Shown piece by piece: positions 1-10,900 of a stretch of 64,000 bases of DNA. This DNA comes from Macrolepiota albuminosa (Eukaryota; Basidiomycota; Agaricomycetes; Agaricales; Agaricaceae). Position numbers and translations under genes: made by a program. The DNA lies in the NCBI GenBank assembly GCA_027475525.1, contig JAMWFC010000049.1, positions 2,340,947 to 2,404,946 on the forward strand, written 5' to 3'. Within the stretch, counting starts at the first letter, position 1; every line of letters begins with the position of its first letter. Under the pieces are notes generated by a model. That model was not told the DNA's origin and did no database searches. It worked only from the letters and a program-made list of their open reading frames with translations.

Positions 1-374
1 TTATGCCACTGCAGCAATCGCTGGAGTTTTCAACGGATCAAATTCATGACGCTAGCGGACGTCAGCGGCCTGCTGCTATTATATAATAGCAACTAGCAGG
101 AGTCAAACCCACCTCTTGTGCACAATATGAAATATCAATTTATGAATATTCCATTGCACCACAGGTGCTTACTGTAAGTCAGGACGGTGTTTATGTAGTG
201 CACAAACGGACCCATACAGAATTTGAACGGATAGAGATTTTACTGCAACTGGTGCATCTGTATTGAATTGACAATATTAGACTGATATTTATTTACACCA
301 TAGAAGTATACAGGAAAGAGAAAAACCATGGGGTGTAGCAGAATATTAGACTGATATTGATGTACACCATAGCA
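1..374. repeat. Left terminal inverted repeat of the KDZ element
   Basis: Reading this segment in reverse complement reproduces 22292-22665 with only scattered differences, including the stretch caccatagaagtatacagg. It contains a degenerate tRNA-Gly-like sequence at 92-170. The match reaches base 1, so the repeat may continue outside the window. Confidence 0.85.
92..170 (-). repeat. Degenerate tRNA-Gly-like sequence (SINE-like)
   Basis: On the minus strand it has a box-A-like tggtgcaatgg and a box-B-like gtttgactcctg with tRNA spacing and a weak acceptor complement. The anticodon arm is lost, so it is a tRNA relic and not a working gene. The same family recurs at 653-733, 941-1019, 21891-21971, 22053-22120, 22204-22282, 22497-22574 and 22963-23040. 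Confidence 0.6.
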
Positions 375-378
375 ATTG

Positions 379-560
379 AGAGGCGGGTTCGACTCCTGCT
401 AGTGACAAATATTTTAATAGGGCCCTAATAAAATATCCATTTATCACTCGCTAGCATCATCAAGTTGATCCGTTAAAAACGCTAGAAATTACTGAAGCGG
501 GTATGGGGTGGACGAATTTGCGCATAGTCATGAGATCTGGAATGATCACATGCGCAAAGA
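379..560. repeat. Inward copy of the KDZ terminal sequence
   Basis: Bases 383-408 are the 3' half of the tRNA-Gly-like repeat in plus orientation (gggttcgactcctgctagtg). Bases 440-530 resemble the outer right end at 22605-22700 (gctagcatcat, gatccgtt, a sequence like gtggacgaatttgcgcat). Positions 1-530 thus form a small palindromic unit of their own, possibly a MITE-like derivative. Confidence 0.45.
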
Positions 561-652
561 CGGCCAACCCATGCCACTGCAGAAATCTCTGGCGTTTTAA
601 ATGGATCACATTAATGATGCTAGCAGACATCAGCGGCCTGCTGCTCTAATAT

Positions 653-733
653 GCACTAGCAGGAGTCAAACCCACCTCTTGTGCACAATATGAAATATCA
701 ATTTATCAATATTCCATTGTACCACAGGAGCTT
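653..733 (-). repeat. Degenerate tRNA-Gly-like sequence
   Basis: Minus-strand box A tggtacaatgg and box B gggtttgactcc. It is closely related to the copy at 92-170, with the same tgtgcacaatatgaaatatc spacer. Confidence 0.6.
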
Positions 734-940
734 ACTTAAAAGACACGACAGTGTTCAAGCTAGCAGACGTCAGTGGCCTGCTGCTATTATATAATGTGCA
801 CTAGCGGGAGTCAAACCTGCCTCTCAGTGGAGCATGGGTGTCCACTGGTATGCCAGCGGACGTCAGGTCAGGGGGGAGGAGGGAAGTGGGGTACTGCTTC
901 ATCTTTGCACTACATGTACACTGTACTGTTTTTTGGTAAG

Positions 941-1019
941 GACATGTGGTCCAATGGAATATTGATACATTCATATTTCATATTGTGCACAAGAGGCAGG
1001 TTTGACTCCCGCTAGTGCA
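941..1019 (+). repeat. Degenerate tRNA-Gly-like sequence, plus orientation
   Basis: Box A tggtccaatgg at 947-957 and box B aggtttgactcc near 998-1010, followed by cgctagtgc, which pairs weakly with the 5' end. A further 5' half (tggtctagcaaaatattg) follows at about 1110-1127. Confidence 0.6.
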
Positions 1020-1178
1020 TATTAGACATGACTCTACTTCGTTTTACTAATTGTATTTACTACACAGTATGATAAACAAAGTAAGGTTGTAATTTTTTAC
1101 AACGTCCTGTGGTCTAGCAAAATATTGTCAGTTTATGTTCCTTCTAGTGCACCACTGGAGGTAACGGATCAAACGGAT

Positions 1179-3156
1179 TTATAAGTCTGCTGTCAAAAAT
1201 GCAAAGTCGTCCGGTGTATATGGCCCCTGAGGTCTGAGAAGTGTGATGTCTTCATAGTTTGCTATCAGGCCTGACAATGAAGATGGTGAGGGTGACTCTG
1301 ACATATCAACAGACACATCATCAGTACGACCAGCTTGATTGAAAGGGCCAATGGGCCTACATCGACCATGTTTTGCTCTAGCGCGAAATTCTTGTTCTGT
1401 TGAAATAAATTAACTATGATTACTAGTGCCAAATTATACTCACGTTGTTGATACAATTCGTTAATTCTTCTCTGATCCTCACGTCGAGTCATACATGTCT
1501 CATATTCCTCCTACTCCTGGACATTGTTACCAGTAGGTAGGGTTGGAGAAGGAGATTGTTGGAAGGGGGAAGACTGGCTTTGAAGAGCCATTACATCAAA
1601 AAGCGGTGGAAGATTTTCTTCATCATCGGCTGCCATGCCTCCATCCGTCTCTTCTGCCGTCACAAGAAATAGCAGCGGAAGGTTTTCTTCATCCTCGGTC
1701 GCCATACGTCCACCACTCCGGACTTCCGTTTGTCCGCCGTCACTGGCTGCCACGGTCTCCATCGCTGTTAGTCCTTCTGCTCCTTCACCAACAATGAATA
1801 GAGATGGCAAAGAATCGTCGTCCATCTCCTCTTCCACAGGAATGAACAAAGGGGGCAAATCATTGTCTTCGGTCTCCTCTTCCGCAGGAATGAACAAAGG
1901 AGGCAAAGAATCCTCTTCCATCTCCTCTTCCGCAGGAATGAACAAAGGTGGCAAAGATTCGTCTTCCATCTCCTCTTCCGCAGGAATGAACAAAGGAGGG
2001 ATACCCTCTAAGTCAGGGTCACTAATGGATGGATTAGGGATATCCACCTGGTCATCGTCAGTTTCCCCCAGCTCCCTGAATGTCCCACGGACATGAGCTG
2101 CTGGGGCGGAAGGAAGTTGGGATGCCGGTTGAACCACAACACAAGAGTTTTCCATTGTAGGGCCATACACCAGTCCAGGTTTACTCTGACTGTAGAGGTG
2201 GTGGAATGGATGTTGTGCGTTCGAGGGTTCAATATGTGTCAAGGATGGCCATTGGGGAGAGTCGACATCAGGGAGAGTGGTAGGATGCGCCATGGAGAGG
2301 CAGTCTTGAGGATCAGGCTGCTCACCATCAATACTGTTGGTATGGGACTCGATGCCTGTCAATTGGCCCGTCCGAGCAGGATCCACGGACCTGGCAACGG
2401 AACTGACAATGGAAGCAGCAACGGACTTGCTGCCAGCAAACAGGCGGATCATATCGTTGGCCATTGGGACATGTTCCGTCCTATCCAGCGACCACCACTT
2501 GTCTAGGGCTAGAAGCGTCCGCTGGTGGCCCCTGGCGGATCCGCTACCTGCAAACACACGGAGCAAATTGTCTGGTGCTGGGACGGACACCAATCCATTG
2601 GATGGCAATGTCATGGGCGGCCGGCAGTTGCATGCCAAGAAGCTTTCAAGGGAGTGGAAGCCTTGCTGATGTATGAGAAGGCAATGCTCCAGCGTTTCAT
2701 TGCTTAAGACCTGAACATCCTCTCGGCCAATGTGGTTCCACCAATCACAGCCATACAGATTCCTGATAAGACCTTGACGGCCATCAACAAACTCCAGGAT
2801 CTCTGTGGGCAAAGTTTGCTGATTTTGGAGAGGGAAAAATCGGCTCATGCTTTTGATAATGTCTGGGACATTGCAAACCACATTATTCAGTGATGCAGCC
2901 CCCAGATATGACAATACAAAGTTCTATGGCACACAGTCAGATCCTAATATATTTACACATTTTGAAGTTATCTTACCAACTCCTTGTCTAGATGCTGGAT
3001 AATCCATGCCTCTTCTGCTTCAAGACTTGGTGCAAGATTGCCAAATATGGAAAGTGCTGCAATGAGGCATGACTCGATGTAGTCAACAATCTCTTGCAAA
3101 TTTTCTAGTACAGTGGCTTGGGACATGACATTGTGTGGTACAGAGGTAGATGCCAT
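1179..3156 (-). CDS. Unknown protein with 16-residue repeats, carried by the KDZ element
   Basis: I do not recognise the family. The gene starts at ATG 3156 (MASTSVPHN). Exon 1 ends at 2977, an intron spans 2976-2924, exon 2 runs to 1444, an intron spans 1443-1397, and the last exon ends at TAA 1181-1179. The N-terminal 130 residues look folded, with a helical start and a YGCDWWNHIG segment. The middle is polar and disordered. Residues encoded by 1793-2032 form five tandem copies of a 16-residue acidic/hydrophobic unit (LPPLFIPAEEE type), with two or three looser copies after them. One in-frame TAG at about 1511 lies between VQE and EEYETC and most likely replaces CAG. The gene follows the transposase at a distance of about 250 bp on the same strand, so it is probably a companion gene of the element. 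Function is unknown. Confidence 0.6.
1793..2032 (-). repeat. 48-bp coding tandem repeat, five units
   Basis: Units start at 1793, 1841, 1889, 1937 and 1985 with an exact 48-bp period, each encoding a 16-residue acidic repeat. Differences between units are mostly single bases, so the array expanded recently or is homogenised. Confidence 0.85.
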
Positions 3157-3404
3157 TGCACTCTTGCTTGTAGATGTGGAAACTGCTATGTATCAGATTT
3201 TTGTGCCTTGTAAACAAAAGTGATTTTCAACAATTCCATTGCACGTGACTGTCACAAATCCATTCCAATCATCCGCTGATGGCAGCAAGCTGCATCCATC
3301 AGTTCAATCCGTCTCTGCATCCATCACATCAATCCGTCTCTGCATCCGTCACATCAATCCATCTCTGCATCCGTCATATCAATCCATCTCTGCATCCACC
3401 ATTT

Positions 3405-5024
3405 TCACAGCGGATCTCTTGCAGTTTGGGGGGGAATAAAATCAGGAAGCACCCACCTAAATTTATCAATTGCCATCGAGGCCAATTCTTGCCACATGGC
3501 CACCTTTTTGTGGGCATATGACTGGAGACCTCTTTTCTTCACTGACATACCACGCTTCGACCAAATATCTGCCTGGTTGAAGAAATACCGAACTGTCCAC
3601 TCCATTTCACTCGTGACAAGCTGACATTCCTCTGTCCATCTGTTGCGTTGTGCTCTAGCACATAGATAATGAACATGATTAACTGAAGAGATATGTTCAC
3701 GAACGGATGTAATGATAATGGAAATGTTAACAAGAGGACTCACATTCAGAAATAGTTGCAGATTCATTTTCTGCATCAGAATTAGAGTGCCATATCCAAG
3801 ATACCTTGATCCTTGATGAACCAGGAATGTTGGGATCTCATATAGCTGTGCTTGCATTCAAATCCGCTTTCTGTAGAACTGGATACTTTCTCTGAATGCT
3901 GGGGTCCAATCCCAGTCACAGCAGAGCACTGCGGCATCGTGCATAGGCACGAGCCTTCACCAGGATTGAGGCCTGGATTCTTTGAAGAGATGTGCAAGCT
4001 CGAGTTTTCACATTCTTGCTTGGGGCGACCCGGACGACGTGAGAATATAGGAATGATTTCTCTGCAATGAATTCCCGAAGAGCTTGCAGGAGCCTTTCAA
4101 TTTGAATCAAGCGCAGATTGCGCTCTATCATTGTTAATGGTGAGACATTACCCATGATCATAGATGGGAAGGAGATTTCAAAATCTTCTGGAACAACTAC
4201 ATCCATTGGTTCAAGGTTATCTGCCGGCGGTACCAGCGGATCTGCTGATTGTCCATCTTCTGCCATTTCATTGTCGTCAAAAGCTCCGGGAACTTCATCC
4301 GGTTCCAGGGGGGCAGTCCGCCTTCCACCAGCAATAAACCCGCTCCTGTCCTGAGAAGCAGCAAGGACATTGAGTCGAACCCTTAATAGTTCTCTTTCTG
4401 CCTCGACCTTTTGCCGATCATCATTGCTTGCATGCCGATTCAAATGGCGAACCTGGTCCTGAATTGCAATTCTGAGCTTCCAATTAGTAAAATAGGTTGG
4501 GCCATCAGCAATACACCTTACTGCTGCTCCTCAATGTCAAGGGCAAGTTGAATCCAGAAGGAATGAATATCCGTCGCTGCAACATCCGTTGAGTGGTTTC
4601 CACTGTCTGCTGCCATTCGGTCTTCACTTGCACTATTGAAGGTCATTGTACGAGCTTTCAGAATATCCATTGCTTTATGGTTTCCCTCCTCTCTGAGCCT
4701 TTCTGCCTTAGCTATTCCGGCTTCCCAGCTTGTTAGTAAATCCGTTGATATTCCGACGGATCGCTCGGTGAAATATTGAACGGCTGCATCTCTCATCTCA
4801 ACAGCAGTCCTGTACTTTTGACATAGAAATGGAACCATGTCAAGCAGCTTCTTCCAGTTTGAGTCACACATGTGATCATCAAGGATTTCTGCTCAATGTG
4901 CCAAGGTAGCCATATGGGCCATCTGTGAGACTTCATTTAGTGTAGACCAGAGACTTTCAATTATCTCCTCAGCCAAATGACTGGCCCCAGGAATGAAGGA
5001 CGGGGCAAAGCGGAAAAAACAATC
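3405..5024 (-). pseudogene. KDZ transposase, C-terminal half
   Basis: This continues the gene broken by Gypsy-A at 5025. It begins with FFRFAPSFIPGASHLAEEII, which carries the glutamate of the DDE triad in EEIIESLW, then AEILDDHMCDSNWKK, typical of KDZ transposases. An intron lies at 4521-4459 and another at 3743-3683. The last exon has the family's CARAQRNRWTEE and MEWTVRYF motifs and ends near 3405. TGA codons at about 4893-4895, 3916-3918 and 3838-3840 interrupt the frame; the first falls where relatives have Arg (H-R-x-E-x-LDD). These are consistent with CGA to TGA decay. The copy is inactive both by insertion and by nonsense. Confidence 0.8.
5020..5024. repeat. Target site duplication of Gypsy-A (left)
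   Basis: The sequence caatc at 5020-5024 is repeated exactly at 15784-15788 on the other side of the element. This marks a single insertion into the KDZ transposase gene. Confidence 0.9.
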
Positions 5025-5811
5025 TGTCAGGTTCTGCTGAGTCGGGGGCTTTCCGGGAAAGCAACGCCCTTACAATGCGGACTTGACCTACGAATACTCG
5101 GGTGTCTGGAACTCCGGGGCTAGGACTCCAGGGTTCAAGACGAGGACAGGGGTAATCCCGGGATAGGGGACTAGAGTCCGGGGGTTTGGGTTGGAGGTAA
5201 CTGAGGTTAGAGGGGGTTGAGTGGCGAACCGGAGGTTCTAAGACGAGACCAAGTTAGTAAATCAAGAGTTGCGAAGTGCGTACCAAAACTCAGAGCATGC
5301 GAATACTTAGGCGTGCCAGTCAAAGTGTACCAATCAAGGCGTACCAGTCAAGCAAAAGGGCACGCAATAACCAAAGTAATATCAAGACTAGCGAATACAG
5401 CGGAGAACTACACTATAAGTACTACGGATCGTGTCTCGGGATTCCGGGGTGTCTGGGATGAGTTCCGGGGGTCATTGAGTAGCGGTCAGGGACTGTATAC
5501 CGGGATCGCGCATGTGGGGATGCGCGATCAATTGGCGCGGAGGGAGTCGTGATGCGTGGGGCGTGATGCGTGATGGCCGGATGCGAGCCGCGTGATCCGA
5601 TCGTTGATGGCGGTTGATCCCGGGGGCTGTGATGCAGGGGTCCTGGGGGGGGCTGGCTGATGGCAATTGTTGACGGCTGATGGCGGTCATTGATGCGTGT
5701 GATGGCGGTGTCGGCAGCTGTGGGGGCGGGGTGCGCTGTGGGATTGACGGAAGAGGTTTCCGGGCGGGGTTCCGGGGGTGTCCCGGGGAGGTTCCGGGGG
5801 GGGTCGTGACA
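5025..5811 (-). repeat. Gypsy-A 3' LTR
   Basis: Matches 14994-15783 over its full length with TG...CA ends. It contains short internal repeats of the gcgtaccagtc and gatgcgtgatg types. Confidence 0.93.
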
Positions 5812-5826
5812 TCACCCCCCCCTCAG
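5812..5826 (-). promoter_or_regulatory. Polypurine tract of Gypsy-A
   Basis: On the minus strand a G-run (gagggggggg followed by tga) abuts the 3' LTR. This is the position where plus-strand DNA synthesis is primed in LTR elements. Gypsy-B has the equivalent at 39605-39619. Confidence 0.7.
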
Positions 5827-5919
5827 CGCCTAGCTGGAGGTTCGGACCGGACCTGAGCATGGGAACCAGCGCCTGCCCTGCCACGTAACGAAAAAAATTT
5901 TTTACCATCAAACTCAACT

Positions 5920-7698
5920 ATGTCGTGAACACCGACGCATTCGCCGACGCCTCCGCAAACGAACAAGGTCGCGCCCCTCATGGCGTGGGAAGCCTGGGAC
6001 GCGCGTTACTGGGCTCATCTTGACCGGGAGCGTGTGGCAGCGCTCGTCGAGCAACGTGAGTACTCCCGTGCCGCCCCTTTACCCCACTGACCTTTCCTTT
6101 TCAGAACAACGCAACATTCCGGCCCCGGAGGCAGGTCCCAGCCGACTCCCGGAGTCTATTCCCAAGGTTGGCCCTAGCGTCCCCCCCCGTTCGAGTCGTC
6201 CCGCGCCCACCTTTGCGCGGATGACTGTCCGCCCTCCCCGTCCGCACCCCCCTCCCTGCCCTAGGCTGCCGGCCCCCCGCTTCTGTCGCTCCGGGATGGC
6301 AGTGGGGACCGTTGCAGAGGTCCCGGAAGATCAATGCATTGCGTGGGCAGCCGTGATGCAGGAGCTGTTTGGGGAGGCCCTAGAGAGGCTCCGGGGCCTG
6401 CCTGCTCACGCCTGGTGTGTGAGCAATGGACCAGTGAGTGGGCTCCTACCTCTTTCTTGGTCGTTCTGCTGACTGTGGTGCAGTGCTTGCACTGCGCCCG
6501 GCGCGTGGTGCCTTGCCTATTCGAGGCTCCAGGCCCCTCGTCCCGCTGCAATACGTCCGTCTGCGAGGCCTGCCGTCTCAACCATGAGCGGTGCTCCATG
6601 TCGGCGCTGTGGAGGGCGCGGTGTGTCTCCCGGGAGCAGGGGTGGCCGCTGGCTAGGGTTACTCGGAGGATGGGAGTCGAGGAGTGGGATTGGGTGGTGG
6701 AGCCGGTGGGAGAGGGGGTGGAACCGGTGGGGGAGGTGCCCGCAGCGTCCGCGGAGGCGCCCAGTGGGGGGTCGGGGGGCCGAGGGGCCATTCAGGTGGG
6801 GGGCCGGGGCCAGCCTGTGGTCCTCATCATGCGCCGAGTGACCTGGGCCCCCTGACAAGGGGAAGCAGCAGGCGTCGCTGAGCCCTTCCCCAGGGCCGTC
6901 GAAGAGGGCGCGTCTGCCCTCCAAGACCCCGCCCCCGATTTCCCTGCCACGCCTCTCCCTGGCGGTGTTTTTGCCTCTGTCGGGGCGGCCCCTGGGGGCG
7001 GACGTGGGGGTCCTGCTGGAGCGCCTGGGGGAGTCTGAGGAGGCCGACGTGCGGAGGGAGTTGGAGGCAGGTCAGGAGGCACGTCGACAGCTGGAGGAGG
7101 CCCGAACCGCTCGGGGGGAGGCGGAGGCGGCGCTGGAGGCGTTGCGGGTGAGGTTGGAGCAGGGAGTGGGGATCCCGGAGAGGGCCCCCTCGGGACAGGA
7201 GGTGATGGAGGCTCTGCGCCGTGACGTGGTGGTCGCGCGCATGGCATCTCTTAGTAAGTCCTCTGTCTCCGGATTACTTCGTCTGCTAACGTCTCCAGGC
7301 TGGGCCCGGGAGCATCGTCTGCTCCTGGATGGGGTTGCTGCGGCACTGGCCTCATTCCAGGAGGGGCAGTGACGACCCCTGGGGTGGAGCGCGGGCTTGA
7401 CCTCCTGGGGCGATTAGTGGTCGCCCACCGGCGGAGGAATATACCTGCCCCGGGGTCCTGGTTCGAGCGAGTGTTGGACGAGGGTGAGCCCCTCCCGTCT
7501 TGGGAGCTCCTGGCCGAGGAAGTGTGGCGGGAGCATGGTCCAGAGGGGTGGGGGAGGATTTCCGGGGGTGGCCGAGGGGAAGGGAGGGCGAGGGGAGTCA
7601 CGGCCGGGGCCCCAGCGTTAGGGGTGGCGTTTGACGTTTTTTCTCTTTTTTTTTTCTGTTTTTCTCCTTTGTCCGTTGTGTTTCTTGTTCCGGCCTAG
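5920..7698 (+). pseudogene. Antisense spliced gene of Gypsy-A: zinc-cluster-like, coiled-coil protein
   Basis: Read on the strand opposite to gag-pol. The homologous start is ATG 5920, but here the third codon is TGA, where Gypsy-B has CGT. Three introns are visible: 6056-6104, 6434-6483 and 7254-7298, each GT-AG, 45-50 nt, at the same positions as in Gypsy-B. The protein has a short N-terminal domain, a proline-rich region and an FGEALERLRGLP segment. Then come a C-x2-C-x6-C-x15-C-x2-C-x6-C cluster (starting CLHC), a basic SKRARLPS stretch, a coiled coil of about 80 residues (7010-7240) and a helical C-terminus (DGVAAALASFQEG, WFERVLDEGE). A small deletion near 7370 shifts the frame. I do not recognise a named family; the cysteine pattern resembles Zn2Cys6 with a long middle loop. 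Confidence 0.65.
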
Positions 7699-7933
7699 AG
7701 CTGTAGATAGTGTAGATATAGTAAAATGTATATACCTGTCCCTTTGAAGTAAGTAAGAAGGGAGTTGTGTAAGTAATGAGGCGGGAAAGCTGAGGAAAGA
7801 CCTTGCCCCGACTCCGGGGCGTTACTTATGAGAAGAGGGTACTAAAAAGAGGGGGTAAGTTCTAGAAAGGGAAAGTAGAAAGTATACATGGGAGTTGAAT
7901 CCCTACTGAGCCCAGAGGCGGGGGTTATGCCCA

Positions 7934-10900
7934 CTACTGCCGTCTGTGAGTCCTGTGCCCGGGGAGGTCGTTTCCCAGGCGCCACTGTTGGAAGTCCCGG
8001 AGTTTGTCGAGGGCGCCTTCGAGGTTTCGGTGCGGTTCCCAAGTGTCGTCTTCCGGGCCGTATCCCTTCCACCGTACAAGGAAGTGGGGTCGTCCACGAA
8101 TATCCCGGGAGTCGAGGACGTCTTCAACCTCGTAGTGGTACTCGTCCTCGACCTCGACCGGGGGAGGGGGCTCGGGGCGTCGTTCGGGGAAAGGATCCGG
8201 GGGGTGTCGTTCCAGAAGGCGGACGTGGAATACCGGGTGCAGACCTTTTAGTCCCGGGGGGAGCTCGATCTTGTAGGCATGAGATGAGACCTTCTTCAAT
8301 ATTTTGAACGGGCCGAGACGCTTGTGATCGAGTTTTGGGGAGGGCCGGCGGGTGCGGAGGTGTCGTCGATCTAACCATACCTTTGTCCCGGGGGTCCAGT
8401 CGGGGGTGTCTTCCCGTTTCCGGTCGGCGTGTTTCACGTAGGCCTGGTTCGCGGTGTCAATCTCTTCCTGGAGAAACTCGTGAAGGGATTGGAGATCCTG
8501 GGCGACCTCGTGGGCGGCGTGCGACGGGATGTCCCGGAGCGAGAGTGTCAGTCGAGGGTGGTATCCCTTGTTGGCAAAGAAGGGGGATACCCCGGTGGCA
8601 GAGTGTGGCGTGTTGTTGTAGGTGAACTCGGCCAGGGGGAGCTCGGCGCGCCAGTCGTCCTGCAAGTAGTTGACGTACAGCCGGAGGTACTGCTCAAGGG
8701 ACTGGTTGACCCTTTCGGTTTGACCGTCGGTTTCAGGGTGGTAGGCGGTAGAGAGGTTAGTCTTTACTTCAAGTGCCTTACACAGGGAAGTCCAAAACTT
8801 GGACACGAAGAGAGGGCCACGGTCGGAGACGATGTCGTCTGGGAGTCCATGTTTGGCGAAGACGTGCTCGAGGAACAGCCGGGCGAAGTCCGGGGCAGTG
8901 TCCGTGATGTGGCAGGGTAGGAAGATGCCCTGTTTGGTTAGCCTGCACACAACGACGAGAATGGCATCGAACCCTTCAGATATCGGGAGTTCGACGATGT
9001 GGTCCAGGGATATGGAGGACCAGGGGCGTCGTCCGACTGGCAGGGGTTTCAGGAGTCCGTATGGTCAGTGTCGGGGGACCTTGGCCCAGAGGCAGGGTTC
9101 ACATGATCGAATGTAGCGGGTCACGTCCTTCTTCAACCCTGGCCAAAAGTAAGTCCGGGAGATCAGCTGGAGAGTCTTACGTATTCCAGAGTGTCCCCGG
9201 AGCTTGTGATCGTGGTGTTGACGGAGGACATCGTAGCGGAGTCGGGCGTGATCCGGGACGTAGATACGGCCGTCCTGGAGGAGGAGTTTTTCGTCGGGGG
9301 ACAAGGAGAAGGCGGGGTCCTGGTCGGTTCTATCGGGAGGGTCGTGGGGGTCGTGATCGGTGAAGTACTTGTCTCGGGGGGCACGGCGGATCTGGCTCAG
9401 GGTCCCTTCATCGTTTAGGATCAGTACGGCATTCAAATGTTTGGGAGGGATTACCACGCGATGATTGAACGCGTTGCGTTCCGCCTCGAACAACTTCTTG
9501 GGATAGACGTCCGGACGACGGGTGAGGGCATCGGGTTTAGCTCCGAGTCGTCCCGGGCGGTACTGGATCGTGAAGTCGTATTCTGAGAGGACCTCGGACC
9601 ATCGGGCCTGTTGTTGACTAAGCTGTTTGGTCGTGGTGAAGTACTGCAGGTTGTTGTGATCCGAGTAGACCTGAATCCGGTGTCGGGCTCCCTCGAGGTA
9701 GGCTCGCCACTGCTTGAAGGCTTCGACAATGGCGAGGAGCTCCTTGTCATAGATGTCGTAGTTGAGCTCGGCGTCGATCATGGACCGGGTGTAGAAAGCG
9801 ACTGGCCGGGGCTCCCCACTGTCGGACTCCATCTGTGAGAGGATCCCGGCGATGGCGTAGTCGGACGCGTCACATTCCAGGATGATCGGGAGGGCCGGGT
9901 CGTAGTGCCAGAGTACCGGGGCGACTGTGAAAGCCTCCTTGAGCAGGTTAAAGACGCTCTGGCACTTACTGTCCCAGTTCCAGGCGATGTCCTTACGCGT
10001 GAGCCGGTTGAGGGGTTTTGTGATCCCGGAGTAGTTGTCTATAAACCTCCGGTAGAAGTTAGCGAAACCCAGGAAGGACTGTACTTCCTTCACGTTCCGG
10101 GCTGCGGCCAGTTGACGATGGCCTCGACCTTGTGGGGGTCCATGCGAACGCCGTTCGGGGATACTATGACGCCAAGATACTCAACCTCTTCCGTGTGGAA
10201 TGAACACTTCTCGGGCTTGGCGTGGAGATTGTGCTCCCGGAGGCGTTCGAGGACTTGCCGGACATGCTTCTGGTGGTCTTCCTTCGAGTCGGAGTAGATG
10301 AGTATGTCGTCCAGGTAGACTATCACGAAGACGTCGCTCATGTCGTGGAAGATGTCGTTCATGAAGTATTGGAACGTGGCGGGGGAGTTAGTCATTCCGA
10401 AAGGCATTACAAGGTACTCAAACAGACCATACCGCGTGCAGAACGTGGTTTTCCACTCATGTCCTGGGGCGATGCAAACGTTGTTGTAACCGGAGCGGAG
10501 GTCAATTTTTGTGTAGACCTTGGCACTGCGGAGTCGATTGACCAGGTCGCCGATGAGCGGGAGCGGGTAGTGGTTCTTCTTGGTGATCTTATTGAGTCCC
10601 CAGTAGTCGACGCAGAGTCGGAGCAAGCCGTCCTTCTTCTTGGCGAATAGAACCGGGGCTCCGGTGGCGGAGGCGGAGGGTCGGATGAATCCCTTACCGA
10701 GCATTTCGTCGAGGTAGTCCTTGAGGGCCCGGAGCTCGACCTCCGACATGTTGTATACCTTGCCGAAAGGGGGGGCGACTCCTTCCTCGAGGTCAATCGT
10801 ATGGTCGTAGGGACGATGAGGGGGAATCTCCTTGGCATCTCCTTCGGAGAATACGTCAGCGAACTCATGGTACTCCGGGGGAACTACTTCTCGGAGGATC

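Larger units (their letters stand above)
561..1030. repeat. Second palindromic terminal-repeat unit
   Basis: It starts with a left-type end (about 569-735, like 1-172) with a minus-strand tRNA-Gly-like sequence at 653-733. It finishes with a plus-strand copy at 941-1019. Its middle (832-890) matches, in inverted orientation, a sequence outside the KDZ element at about 23289-23341 (the motif ccagcggacgtcaggtcag). No protein gene is supported here. Confidence 0.45.

Noticed and set aside
773..1015. 80-codon plus-strand frame in the left KDZ end
   Set aside because: It runs through tRNA-like repeats and a minisatellite-like segment, with no conservation signal; no gene called.
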